Notes under the pieces: generated by a model
Database searches by the model: none
Seen by the model: the letters and a program-made list of their open reading frames with translations, nothing else
What the model was told of the DNA's origin: nothing
Translations under genes and position numbers: made by a program
Assembly: GCA_002786025.1 (NCBI GenBank)
Contig: NHNW01000003.1
Span: forward strand, 1-64,000
Direction: 5' to 3'
Origin: Zasmidium citrigriseum
Lineage: Eukaryota; Ascomycota; Dothideomycetes; Mycosphaerellales; Mycosphaerellaceae
Length of the DNA: 64,000 nt
Shown: positions 33,445-44,577 of the stretch, piece after piece
Layout: the number at the start of each line of letters is the position of its first letter
Numbering within the stretch: the first letter of the stretch is position 1

Positions 33445-34456
33445 ATGCTCACACGAAAAGCACTCCCTCGTCTGCAACAACCGTTCAGGCAGTATGCAAG
33501 ACGGCAATTCTCTACTACGGAACTCAGCAATGGCATCAAGATGGCATACGACCTCCATGAGCCGGAGAAGGGACAAGCCGTGGAAGGACCACCGATAGTC
33601 TTCGTCCATGGCCTTTTCGGATCCAAGAGGAATCACAGGGCCATCAGTAAGTACGCAGATCTTTGCGATCTTACTATCTGGACTCGAGGCTGAGACGTAA
33701 ACAGAGCACTTGTCCGCGACCTGAAGAGACCGATCTATGCCGTCGACACGAGAAACCATGGGGACTCTTCACACCACCCTAAGCATGACTATGTTGCATT
33801 GGCGGAAGATCTGGAGCTGTTTATAAAGCACCATGATATCAGGGACGGTACTTTGATTGGACACTCAATGGGCGCCAAGACAGTAATGGCGGTCGCCCTT
33901 CGAAAGCAAGTGAAGATTGGCAGCCTCATACCAGTGGACAATGCACCCGTCGATGCAGCATTGAAATCAGACTTCGCCAAATACGTCGTGGGAATGCGCA
34001 AGATCGAAGAAGCTGGTGTCAAACAACTTCGAGACGCCGATAAGATCCTCGCCGGCTACGAAGACGCCCTGCCAATTCGACAGTTCCTACTCACGAATCT
34101 GATGCGCACAGAAGATGGCGCACAGAAGTTCCGCGTGCCTCTCAAGTACTTGACCGACTCGTTGAGCCATCTGGGCGATTTTCCATACAAGGATCCGGAT
34201 GAGATGCGGTGGGAAGGGCCGACTTTGTTCGTGAGAGGCACGCAGAGCCATTACATCGCAGACGATATGCTGCCGGTTTGTGGACGATTCTTCCCCAAGT
34301 TCGAACTGGCCGATATCGATTCCGGCCATTGGGTGATCAGTGAGAAGCCAGAGGAGTTCAGACAAGGTGAGTGCAGATGACTTGACTGCTGTCCAGTGTT
34401 CAGTGTTTGCTGATGAGGTCGTAGCTGTTGTCGATTGGTTGTCAAAAAGAGAGTAG
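33445..34456 (+). CDS. Mitochondrial alpha/beta hydrolase, ABHD11 type
   Basis: Exons 33445-33650, 33705-34366 and 34425-34456, with introns of 54 and 58 bp, encode 299 residues. The N-terminus (MLTRKALPRLQQPFRQYARR) is basic and amphipathic like a mitochondrial targeting peptide. The hydrolase core shows PPIVFVHGLFGSK with the oxyanion-hole HG, the nucleophile elbow GHSMGA, and a late histidine in SGHWVISEKPEEF. The acidic residue is probably in the strand before it. This matches ABHD11 and yeast Imo32, mitochondrial hydrolases linked to lipid or lipoate-enzyme maintenance. The upstream frame begins at TTG, so the ATG of MLTRKAL is used. The last exon codes only 10 residues. Confidence 0.87.
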
Positions 34457-35127
34457 ACCTATTGTCAGCTCTACTCATCACTTTGAATCCATTCGATGCT
34501 GAGTTTGACTCGAGGATTGACTTGACGCTCCGTTGACATTTTCCTGCTGAGGTCGTGAGAGCTGAATGAGCTTTCCCAACCTCTACGAGGCTTACAGTGT
34601 CGGACCCGGCCGTGCAGTGGGATATTCGTTCCTCAGACAACGCTCTTCACGCCCTTCGCATCCGCAGAAACCGCGGAAAAGGAAATGTTGAGCGAGTTCG
34701 GAGCTCCACATTTTCTCGCTATCTGCATCCTTTATTGAGCTAAGCGTTCTTCCGGCAAGGATAACCGCACAGCTTCACGACCAAGCTCGAGCTTCTCTTT
34801 CTTGAGTGGAGGGCTTGCCGCATTGAAGCCATTGCAATGGCGGCTTACCCTGCAGCTAAGCAATACGTTCAACGTGGGAGGGCGCGGGCCCGGGGTTGCA
34901 TACAGATTAGCCTGGCCATGGCTTGATACCACCGTAGAGGTCCAATGGGATGCTGTCTTATGGAAGCATTGGGTGGAGGTTCAAGGCTAGAAGCGAGGTA
35001 GGAGCCACCGCATGAGACTGCAAACATTTCCTTCTGAACCCTCTTTTCCTCAGCTCGACCTCACCTCTCGTTTCGTGAATCTCGTTCAACCTTCACAGGC
35101 TGTTGAAAGTACTGACAGGCCGTCACC
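34457..35127. other. Intergenic, no gene seen
   Basis: This 671-bp spacer holds only short frames on both strands without splice signals or motifs. It must contain the promoter of the phosphatase-like gene; a pyrimidine-rich leader is visible just before its ATG. Confidence 0.45.
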
Positions 35128-36639
35128 ATGCTTTCCACCATTGCGCTAGCCGCCACGGCTTTGATGCCGTTGGCATTGGCCCAGACTGAGAACAATGAGA
35201 CCGTCCTGGGTGTCTACATGTTCCACCGACACGGAGACCGCACGCCCAAGTCGACTCCCCCAGCCAATTTGACCGACCTTGGCTATCTCGAGGTTTACAC
35301 ATCAGGCCAGTACTACCGCAACCGATACATCTCCTCAAACGCTACCTACAGGATCAATGGAGTCAACACCGACATCGTCAAGCAGAGCCAAATCGCCGTC
35401 TCTGCTCCCGACGACACGGTTCTTCAGAACTCGGCCATGGGCTTCCTCCAGGGTCTCTACCCACCTGTGGGCGACGGCATGGGCTCGCAGACCCTGCGAG
35501 ACGGACGCAATGTCACGGCACCAATGAACGGCTACCAGCTCATTCCTGTCGACCTTGTGAGCAACGGAGGCGGCAGTGAGGATGCCGGCTGGTTGCAGAG
35601 CACAAGCAATTGTGCAAAGGCTACGATTAGCTCGAACGACTATTTCAACAGCGAGGAGTATTTGAACTATCTGGACAGCACCCAGGATTTCTACCAGATG
35701 CTTCTGCCGGTTATCAATGGGACTTTCAATGAGAGCATGGACTCGTTCAAGAATGCTTATACCAGTAACTTCATAACACCTTTCCACGAAATAGCAACAT
35801 ACTGACCTCCATCAGTCTACGACCTCATCAACGTCGCCCTAATCCACAACCAAACAATCAACTCCTCCGATCTCCTAACCAACGAAAACTTCTTCCAACT
35901 CCGCACCCTGGCCGACGCCCACGAATGGGGCCTGGCCTACAACGCCTCAGACGACATGCGCGCCATCTCTGGCAAGACCCTCGCAGGCCAAATTCTTGAA
36001 TTTCTCAACGGCACTGTCACTGGCAAAGGCAAGCAAAAGATCGGCGTCCAGTTCGGCGCCTACGCGACTTTTGCGTCTTTCTTCGGCCTTGCGGATCTGC
36101 CCAGCGTGAACCGGGATTTCCGTGGTGTTGCGGATTATGCGAGTGCGATGACTTTTGAGCTCTTCACCAACTCTACGGCAACGATCTCGAGCACCAGCTA
36201 CCCGTCGGACGATGAGCTGTACGTGAGATTCCTCTTCCACAACGGCACGACGAACTCCTCCAGCGAACCCGTTGCGTACCCGCTTTTCGGCTCCGGCATG
36301 GAGGCTCTCAGCTGGAACGACTTCACCGAGGGGATGAACAAGTTTGCGATTGGGAGTACGGAGAAGTGGTGCACGGAGTGTGGGAATTTCACGGGGACTT
36401 GCGCGGCTTATGCTCCTGCTGGAAGTGGCTCTGCGTCTACTAGCAGCGACTCAAGCAGTGGCAGCGGGAATGGTTTGAGCCCGGCTGTGAACGGTGTCAT
36501 CGGAGCTATGGTCACGCTTGCGGTGATTTTGGGATTGGAGGCGATTGTTTTAGTGGCTGGGGGTTTGAGGGTTGTGAGTAAGAAGAGGTTGCAGAGTCCT
36601 GTTGAGAGTGTTTCGGGGAACGGGGCGGCGAAGGCGTAG
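35128..36639 (+). CDS. Membrane-anchored histidine acid phosphatase-like protein
   Basis: Exons 35128-35764 and 35816-36639 (51-bp intron, phase 1) give 486 residues. A signal peptide (about 1-18, ending ALAQ) is followed by the phosphohistidine motif RHGDRTP at about residue 35. There are many N-glycosylation sites and a Cys pair near the end (WCTECGNFTGTC). A Ser/Gly-rich linker leads to one membrane helix (about 450-472) and a short basic tail. The fold belongs to the branch-2 histidine phosphatases (phytase/acid phosphatase), which use RHG for catalysis and a later His-Asp as proton donor. At the expected later site I read FGAYATFASFFGLAD, so the HD pair seems to be Gly-Ala. It is probably a cell-surface protein; activity is uncertain. 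Confidence 0.85.
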
Positions 36640-36746
36640 GGAGGTCAGAGAAGAGATTGAGGGTAAAAGAAAGCTGAGTTGATGATGTGAAGACTTGCCA
36701 CGACAGACAGATTCATTCAGCAGTTCGAATCTAATGAGAACAGCTC

Positions 36747-37823
36747 TTACGAAAGCACGACCTTCTGACTCTTCGCCCCATCCTTATCAGCCATAAACAA
36801 AAACGCCTCATCATCCAACGTCAACATCCCCGGCCAACTAGCCTGCGGCGCAAAAACCTCAAACTTATTCCCCCAAGTCTGCCCTCCATCCCCACTCGTC
36901 AACAACTTCGCCGCAGCGCCCACGGTGGGCCAACTCGGCGCCGCACCATCCTCATCCGTCATAAAACTCACCACAAGCGTCCCTCCCACATTAACAACCT
37001 GCGGCGCCCCAGCATTCCTCCCCGTCCCCGTAGGCGTGTAAACCTCCGTCCTATTCCCCCACGTCTTTCCGTCGTCGTTGGAGAAGATACTGTTGAGCGT
37101 AAAGAGAGGGTTGTGCCCTGTTTCGAAGACAGCGATAAGCCGACTCCCACTAATCGTCGCGACGCCGAGCATCCCGTCACGGGCTGTGGCGTCTTGCCCG
37201 GAGATCGTCGTTGCGGTCGACCAGGTCTTGCCGCCGTCGGTTGAGGTCCGCATGAGGCTGTCTTGGTCGTTGCCCGCGTTCTCGCGGGAGTAGTAGAGCT
37301 GCAGAGTGCCGTCTTGGGCATTCCGGAGGAAAGGCTCCCAGTTTCCGTTTACGTCTCCTGGATCACTCGCGGGATCGGAGAGGTATTTCCAGCTCACGCC
37401 GTTGTCGTCGGAGTAGGAGATCGTGATTCGGAAGAAAGTGTAGACTCCATTTGCGGTTTTGTCGTGGTTTCTGTAGGCGAGGAGAATGCGGCCTGAGAAG
37501 AGTTGGAGGGGGTAGGCGTTTCCGAGGTCACTGGTTGCGACGGGGCGGGTTGCTGCTGTGCCTATTGTGCTCCAGGAGGCGCCGGAGTCGGTTGATCGGG
37601 CGAGGGTTAGTTGGCGGTTGCCATCGACGGTTACTTCGTAGGCGCTGATGATGCTGCCGTCGGCGAGGAAGTTTGCTCTTGGATAGGTGCCTCCGCCGCC
37701 GGGGTGCATGGCGACTGGGGAGCCGGAGAGGGAGGGGACGAGGCCTGCTCGTGGGAGGACATGGTTGCTGGCTGCGATGGTAAGGGATGCTAGGGCGAGG
37801 AGGAGGGTGCGTATGGTCGACAT
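36747..37823 (-). CDS. Secreted Asp-box (BNR) sialidase-like glycosidase
   Basis: The product is 358 residues from a single exon. The start chosen is the ATG of MSTIRTLLLALASLTIAAS, which gives a clean signal peptide; an upstream in-frame ATG at 37910 would add 29 residues and bury it. Five Asp-box motifs (S-x-D-x-G-x-T/S-W) are visible: STDSGASW, SDDNGVSW, STDGGKTW, SNDDGKTW and SGDGGQTW. This indicates a six-bladed propeller of the sialidase/GH33-GH93 clan. Fungal members cleave sialic acid, Kdn or arabinan ends. The blocks NGNWEPFL and ARDGMLGVA may carry active-site acids, but I cannot fix the family or substrate. The gene overlaps no other; it lies tail-to-tail with the phosphatase-like gene, 107 bp away. 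Confidence 0.83.
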   Translation of the reverse strand: MSTIRTLLLALASLTIAASNHVLPRAGLVPSLSGSPVAMHPGGGGTYPRANFLADGSIISAYEVTVDGNRQLTLARSTDSGASWSTIGTAATRPVATSDLGNAYPLQLFSGRILLAYRNHDKTANGVYTFFRITISYSDDNGVSWKYLSDPASDPGDVNGNWEPFLRNAQDGTLQLYYSRENAGNDQDSLMRTSTDGGKTWSTATTISGQDATARDGMLGVATISGSRLIAVFETGHNPLFTLNSIFSNDDGKTWGNRTEVYTPTGTGRNAGAPQVVNVGGTLVVSFMTDEDGAAPSWPTVGAAAKLLTSGDGGQTWGNKFEVFAPQASWPGMLTLDDEAFLFMADKDGAKSQKVVLS

Positions 37824-38363
37824 CTTGCGTTTCGATAAGTGCCTGAAAAGCTTATTTGTTGATAAATGATTGTTGAATAGTAGGAGAGGATCCAAGTTAT
37901 AGAAGTACATATACCCACGTCACCGATGGCGCGAAGATCGACATCCTTAGCATCTCCACCAGGTGAGGCTGAAGCAGGGTGGGAGGCCTCATTCATGCAG
38001 TGGCGAAGGTAACATCGTGGCTAATTCTCCGGCTCCACAGAGGACACAAGGTTAGTGTCGTTTCACAAGGCGCTCGCATACCTTGAAACGGGATGTCGGT
38101 GAGGTAAAGGCGTGATATTTGAGAGAAAAAGCCGCAGTCGATGGATTGCTATGCTTGCAAATGAGAGGGAGGAAACAGCTGAAGTCGCCAAATTTAGACT
38201 TCGCGAACCGATCTGGCGAGGTGACGTGTTTGTCGTTCCTGTTTGTGAAACACCAATTGAAAAGAGGGAATGCCGGGTGTAGACTGATGATATTTAGTGA
38301 GACTCGCGATATCTAGAGAGACTTGGGAAGCGACATTCGTGTCGGTCTTGGACAGTTCCGGGC
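37824..38363. other. Intergenic, no gene seen
   Basis: 540 bp upstream of the glycosidase and downstream of the transporter, which are both on the minus strand. Part of it (to 37910) is an open in-frame extension of the glycosidase that I consider leader. No other element was recognised. Confidence 0.45.
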
Positions 38364-40855
38364 TCAGGCAACGCTGACTTTACGAGATGCGGCCTCCTCA
38401 AGCGTGTGATCGAACTCGTAGAGAGGCTCCAGTTTGGCAGTACGATTCCACAGGATCCAGCGTTTGAACCTGGATGCAAAGTCAGTTGTACCTCGGACGT
38501 GGAACGTACAAAACTCGACTTACCACCACGGTGCAGCTTTGCCCGTCTGGTAGGAGACGAACTTGGTGGTGGGAACGGCGAAGATGTAATCCTTCGCAAC
38601 ACTGGTCAGCACATTCGATTGGGGCAGAGCTGTTCTGAAATACGTACCAGTTCTTCCAGTGTACGTTGTTTCGTTTCGGGTACCAGGAAGAAGATCATGA
38701 CGAAGGCAACCACGTTGAGACCTACACAGTCCATTAGCACTCTGGAGGATACTTTAAGGTCTTTGTCTGACATACCTGCATAGAATCCAAAAGCTCCGGT
38801 AGGTGTGAAAGCGCCTAGGATAGCAGGGAATGAGATGGACAGAACAGCTGCCCAGAACAGACATGTAGCCACGGCAAAGCCCATGCCGACCTCCCGGTGG
38901 CTTAGTGGGAAGACCTCTGCGCTGTACTAGAAGTGAAGGGTAGAACCTCAGTATGTCGCAGACATGTTGCAGGGTGAGCTTGTATTCTTGCTTCACATAC
39001 CGTAAAGGGCACTGTAAATCAAGTCAGCGAAAGTGTCAGATGCATGATCAATTGGGAGGTCACTTACCAGGTCCCTCGCCAGGCGAATAGAAAGCCGAAA
39101 AGATGTAGATGAACAGGGCGATCAGCGCAAGATGAGCTGTCTGGTCATCCGGGATCCAGAAACAGAACCCGGCGGCGAGTAGGGACCACGCCATGTTGGG
39201 AAAGGTGAAGAGCAAGAGGGAGCGACGGCCAAAGGTGTCGATAGTCCAGATGGCAGGCCAGGCAAAGGTCTGTGGGAGAAAGTCGTCAGTCAGTGGGTAG
39301 ATACTTTTTGGGTGCTGGATGTGATACGTACGAAGTTGACAAGACCAAAGCCGAAGGAGGCAATAAGGGCGACTTTCTCGGTGGCACCGGCCTGTCGGAA
39401 GACTGTTGAGCTGTAGAAAGATATGATATTGATACCACACATCTGAAGGACGTTAGGATTTCTCAAGCCAAAGGATGGATGGAACTCTTACCTGCTGCGC
39501 AATCATGACCACAAAGCTAGCGACCGTCGCCCGACGAATTCTAGGGACCGTGAAGAGCTGAGCAAAGCGAGTCACGTAGTTTGTCTTTCCGACAATGCTA
39601 GCTTCGATCTGCAGTTGGCAGTGGATGTAGTACATGTCCCGTGCCGCTTGCAAGGGATGGAAGCGTAATTTGAGGAGCGATTGATAGGCTTTGTCGTATC
39701 GGTTCTTCTTCATGTACCAACGAGGCGATCTACTAGATGTCAGTCATTGAAGCGGTTCAGTCAGATTACAACTCACTCTGGGCAAAAGTAGATGCCGAGA
39801 CACAGAGGGACTGCTGGGATGAAGGCACTTCCGATCTGCAATCTCCAAGCAATGTCACCGACGCGGTACACAGCGAGATTGGCGCAGTAGCCTAGAAAGA
39901 GACCAAAAGCTGTCCACATCTAGTTGTTTCGTTAGCTGGTGTGCTCGAAGGACGGATTGATGGCATTTGCACACCTGCCACGTCATGACCAAAGCACCCC
40001 GGATTCTAGCCGGACTGTTCTCTGCAGCAAAGATGGGTACTGAAGCACCCTTGAGACCCATTCCGATGCCCATGAGAATGCGAGTGATAAAAAGCTGCTC
40101 CCAGTTCTGCGTAAGGGCGCCTCCGATCGGTGTGATCAGACAAAAGATGGCGGAGACGAAGATGGTACCGCGGCGACCAAGATAGAAGTTGACGGGATCC
40201 GCCAGCCAGCACCCGAGCAGTGCAGATCCAAGATAGGGACCGGCATTGACGAGTCCAACGAGCCACTGGTCGCGGACTCGATTTGGATGACCAGGTGTTT
40301 CGCCGTTGCCGATGCCGAATTCTTGGGGAAAGGAGAGGTTGGCCCCGTTGCTGGGAGAGCGTCAGCGCATGTCGGACGATGGTCTGTCTAGTGATAACCT
40401 GCCTGCCGGTCTGGTCCCAGCCTTGAACCGCAGCTCCTATCGAACAGATGATAATGGTGATATACAGCTGCATTGGGTGTCGCCACTTGTATGTCGACTC
40501 GAAACGCAAAGCTTCCTTCTCATCTTCCTCGAGAACATCGAGATTCTCGAAATTGGCAGGATCTTGAGCTACAAGCGCGCCTCGCTTGATCAGATCGAGT
40601 TTGTCCTGCAGCCCTTTCTCTTCGGCAAACATCTCGACATCGTGCATCAGATCATTGTAGTGAATGCCCGCAAGTGGGTTGTTGACTCTAATAATCGTTA
40701 GTATCTGATCGCCACTCTTGTAGGCGAAGGTCAACTTACTTGGCATCTAAGTTCTTCTTAAAGTCGACATGCTTGACTGGCTGATCTCGCAAGTCGTCGT
40801 GGCCAACTTCATGGATCTCGTTATTGGTGTTCGAGAAAGGCTTTTCGTCCGCCAT
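38364..40855 (-). CDS. MFS sugar transporter (12 exons)
   Basis: The product is 626 residues. Exons: 40855-40740, 40687-40403, 40350-39975, 39919-39777, 39729-39492, 39442-39332, 39269-39068, 39011-39001, 38926-38776, 38721-38648, 38591-38524 and 38469-38364. All phases agree. Sugar-porter marks are [15 protein letters not shown] in helix 1, GRRGT, a PESPRWY block after helix 6, QQMCGIN in helix 7, and [11 protein letters not shown] after helix 12. Such proteins import hexoses or related sugars by proton symport. Two splice features are unusual: intron 2 (40351-40402) begins with GC, and exon 8 is only 11 nt. The N-terminus has a long soluble part of about 100 residues before helix 1, typical of one fungal subgroup. 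Confidence 0.9.
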
Positions 40856-42196
40856 CTTTCAATGTGCTGCAAGAAGGACTCTCCAGAAGTATGAAATACG
40901 AGAAGAGCTCACAAAAGAAGAGATCCAACACGAGAAGAGCCGTGTAGAAATCTTGCAGAAACGGCGCCCATGGTGTATCTATGGCCTCATGAAACGACAG
41001 ACGTTCGTTCGCGAGGCTCGGCACATACCGTCTCCGCAACAAGTCGCTTGAATCGCTGGAATGCCTCCAAGAGACCTGTCTCGGTCCTTGATGGTCTTTG
41101 TAGCACGTAGCAACCATTGAGTAGAATTACTGCATTCGGCCATCCGCTATGAGCGACTTTTACCCGTCCAAGACCGCCAACACTGACCGTGTATCAGGAA
41201 ATCTGGGCGAAGATTGGGAAGCCTGCAAGTGTGTTCTGTGTCTGATAGCAGCGATGCCGTTGTAGTCGAATAGAAGAGATGTATGTCCCCAGAGCAATGA
41301 TATGTGACGTCCATAGAACAAAATTGCGTTAAAAAATTAAACGGAAATAACACTCCTCCGTATACTTACTTACAAGTCCCTCGTACAGTAGGCACTGTCG
41401 TCGCTACTTCTCCTCGCAAGTACAGGGGCGGCACCCCACCAGCTGAAGCATTGGCGCCACGGCAGAAGAGGTAAAGAATGCGGGCCAAGACGTGCCAGTC
41501 GAATGGCTGGGCAACCGAATGCATCTATCCATTGTGAAGGCATCATACAATAGATATCGCCAGCACGATACCAAGGAGTTGCGGTTCCAGACTGGTGTCG
41601 CGGTTCGCTTCAAGACTCCTTCGTGACAAGTCGATGCTTGCGGTTCCATTGGCGTGTCGGCGAGGGGCTGCTTGCCAGGCCTCTATTTGGACGTCTCGGA
41701 TCTGGGATCCTTGTTGTCGACCTCGTGCGGGCTTTGATGGAATCGCGTCTTCTGACGATGGGATTGATGAGAAGGAAAGGAAGAAGGCACAACCTGAGGT
41801 CTGTGTTCTGTAAATAGGAGCGGTTAGTAAGCATGCTGCAGGGATCAACGAATCACATCCGCGTATTTCCACTTACTCTTCCCTTCGTGAGACGACATCT
41901 CATCAACGACACAGTGACATGGTCGGAACGAATTGTCTTGACGGTGCCATCGATCATCAATGAGCTGTGGTGCAGTTCATATGGGAAAATATCATCCGCC
42001 CAGACTGGATCTCTGAAAGCTGTCTCCACCCCGTTCAGCTGAAGCATTTCAAGAAACTATTCTCAAAAAACATTGGAATCTGCGCAGAGAACGCTTGTGC
42101 AGAGCTGGTACTCTGGAGCCAATTACTGGGATTTATCCGACTGGATCCAATCACGTCCCATAGGCACAAGTCCAGAGCCATCTGCCGTACACCAAA
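40856..42196. other. Intergenic, no gene supported
   Basis: A 1.34-kb spacer between divergent transporter and P450 genes. Frames up to 109 codons exist on both strands in the same place and lack motifs or consistent splice sites, so I regard them as chance. An A/T-rich patch occurs at about 41325-41350. The region should include both promoters. Confidence 0.45.
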
Positions 42197-43941
42197 ATGT
42201 CTTCACCACCAACAACATGGGACCTCACCACCTACCTCTCCGCGCGAACCCTCACTCTCACCCTCGGAACCCTCTTAGTCCTCATCCTAACCCGCCTCCT
42301 AAGCTCCCTAACCGGCACGCCCAAACCCGCCCCCCACAACAACGCCAAAACAGTCCCCCAAGTCCCCTACTGGATCCCGCTGCTGGGCCACATCCCCAAC
42401 ATGGCCCTCAACAGCTCCCGCTTCGTCCGCAACCTCCGCTCCCTCTACAAAGAAGGAATCTTCGCCCTAAACTTCGGCAGCACAACCCACAACATAATCT
42501 ACGAACCGCACCTCGCCACGGCCTTACTAAACCAGAAAACAACCAACGCGAGTTCAGACTCCGTATCACGACGCCTAATGCAGTATACTTTCGGGTATCC
42601 TTCCAATGAAATGGAGAAATATGATGCGGCGCTGGAGGATCTGCTTGCGGCGTATAAGCATTTGCAGGTCGAGCCGCATTTGGGGGTTATGGTTGAAGTC
42701 ACGGCGAAGAAGACTCGAGAAAATATCACCAATTTGGTGACGTTTATGGAGAGTCCTGTCGATCAGATGCCGTGGGAGAAAGTCAGTGATGTGAAACTTG
42801 TGGAGAAAGAGGACGGGAGTCAAGTCGTGGAAGCGAGTCTATTGCCCCTAGTCAGGGATTTCTGTGCTTGGAGCGCGAATCCTTCGATCATGGGATCGGA
42901 TTTTCTGCAGAATTTTCCGGAGTTCTTTGATGATCTTTGGGTGTTGGATAGGGGGTTCTTGTACCTTGCCACAGGACTGCCAAGGTGGGCACCGATTCCT
43001 GTGTTGACGAGGGCGCATATTGCGAGGAGGAACAATTTGCAGAGGATGGATGTTTTTCATGAGAAGATGGAGCAGCATTGGAACGGAGAGAAGGTGGATT
43101 CGAAGTGGTCGAGTTTGGATGATGTTGGTTCGCTCATCAAAGCTCGTATGGAGATTTACCGGAAGCATAAGATGAGCATCCGAGCGAGGGCGTCGATTGA
43201 GCATGCTTTGAATTGGGCTGCGAATGCGAATTCGAACAACCTGGTCTTTTGGATGATTAACCGGATCTATGAGGATCGCGCTCTGCTGGCCTTGCTCCGA
43301 GACGAGATCGCTCCTCATGTCAGAGTCGAGCAAGAAGAGACCGGTCTGCCTATCGCCGAGCCGCCACGAATAACCAAGATGGACATCGATGCTTTGTGTA
43401 ATGAGTGTCCGTTATTGAAGAGTTGCTATGTCGAGTGTCTCCGCCTGGATAGTGGGACGTGGTCGTTCAAGGAGATCAAGTCAGACTTCGTTCTGCAGTC
43501 TCGACAGAAGGATGCGCAGCCCTGGTTGCTCCGGAAAGGAACGTATGCTCACATCGCCCACGATCTTCACAACAGCGACCCGAACTACTTCGAGAATCCG
43601 ATGGTGTGGAAGGCCGACAGGCATGTCAAATATGACGAGAAGAAGCAAGGAAGTGCTGATCTTGGAACTATTCGACCTTATGGTGAGTCTTTGATCTTGA
43701 ATATTGACGTTCATTGACTGATCGATCATTTGCAGGCGGCGGAGCGAGTATGTGTAAAGGCCGGCAGTTCGCATTGAAAGAGACGATGCTGTTCACTGCG
43801 GCCATAATTTCCATGTGGGACATTGAGCCGGCAGGTGGTGGTAGCTGGAAGATGCCCAGTCATCGGCGGGCGACTGGCGTTTATGCAACAGATGACACAA
43901 CCCGTGTCTGGCTGAAGCGGCGGAAATTGTCGAGTCGATGA
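42197..43941 (+). CDS. Cytochrome P450 monooxygenase-like protein
   Basis: Exons 42197-43682 and 43736-43941 (53-bp intron, phase 1) give 563 residues. An N-terminal hydrophobic anchor (about 17-37) is followed by a proline-rich hinge. The K-helix ExxR is ECLR at about residue 414, and the haem-binding loop GGGASMCKGRQFA lies just after the intron. The I-helix region reads NWAANANSNNLVFW and lacks the usual acid-Thr pair, as in the CYP7/CYP8 group of hydroxylases and isomerases. The haem loop lacks the common Phe of FxxGxxxC. The substrate is unknown; steroid or oxylipin-type chemistry is a possibility from the CYP8-like look. Its stop is only 10 bp from the stop of the next, opposite gene. 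Confidence 0.87.
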
Positions 43942-43951
43942 AGTTGTGCGA

Positions 43952-44547
43952 TCAAAAGTCTGAATCTTCTTCTTCCATTATCGTCTGGGCGAGTAGGCCC
44001 TTCTGTTTCCCTCTGCGAGCACTGTCCGACAAACTAAAGTAGCCAGGTGACAGAGGTCCAGGTGATAAGTGGCCAGGAGAGAGGAGGGGAGGCATTTCCA
44101 CCTTCATCTTCTGTTTGCGCTTCTCCTCGCGGTACTGCTTTGCGGTGCGGAGTTTAGGTTCAGGACGGGCATCCAGCTGCAGGACGGACTTGAGAGTGCT
44201 GTATGTACCGCGCATGAACAATCCTCCCAGAAGGCCGACGATAGCGGCGACGCCCAAGAAGATGTAAATCGTCTAGTTACACCATCAATATCAATACTAA
44301 AGTTTGAGATGATGATACTTGCCTCGAATCTTGCAGCAAGGGTGAAGGGAAACACCAGACAGGCCAGGAAAAAGCGGCCCAGGTAAACGAAGGGCTGCAG
44401 AAGAAAGGCCACGGGTCGATAGAGCAGGTTCAAGACGAACAGGACAACCACAGCCAGGTACCAGAAGAAGACACCAATGGGATAGCAGATCCACCATCCA
44501 ATCGTCGTCGCCCAGGCCAAGGCGGCGTTGGAGTGGTTGTCGGACAT
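43952..44547 (-). CDS. Small conserved membrane protein, unknown function
   Basis: Exons 44547-44323 and 44272-43952 are joined across a 50-bp intron that starts with GCAAGT (a GC-AG intron, phase 0), giving 181 residues. Reading through the intron breaks the frame, and no GT donor gives the right phase. Two long hydrophobic regions (about residues 12-72, probably two hairpin or membrane segments, and 76-97) are followed by a Lys/Arg-rich stretch. A C-terminal tail carries repeated LSPG units (HLSPGPLSPGYFS) and ends acidic (MEEEDSDF). An in-frame ATG at 44577 would add 10 residues. The family is not recognised. The 3' end abuts that of the P450 gene. Confidence 0.78.
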
Positions 44548-44577
44548 GGTCGCGTGCGCGTTGCCCCTCTGGTTCAT

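Noticed and set aside
37824..37910. Longer glycosidase start at 37910
   Set aside because: It would place about 29 residues before the signal peptide; the ATG at 37823 gives a standard secreted protein.
40006..40400. Read-through frame of sugar-transporter exon 2
   Set aside because: It yields an Arg/Ser-rich nonsense tail; the GC-AG splice restores the conserved transporter sequence.
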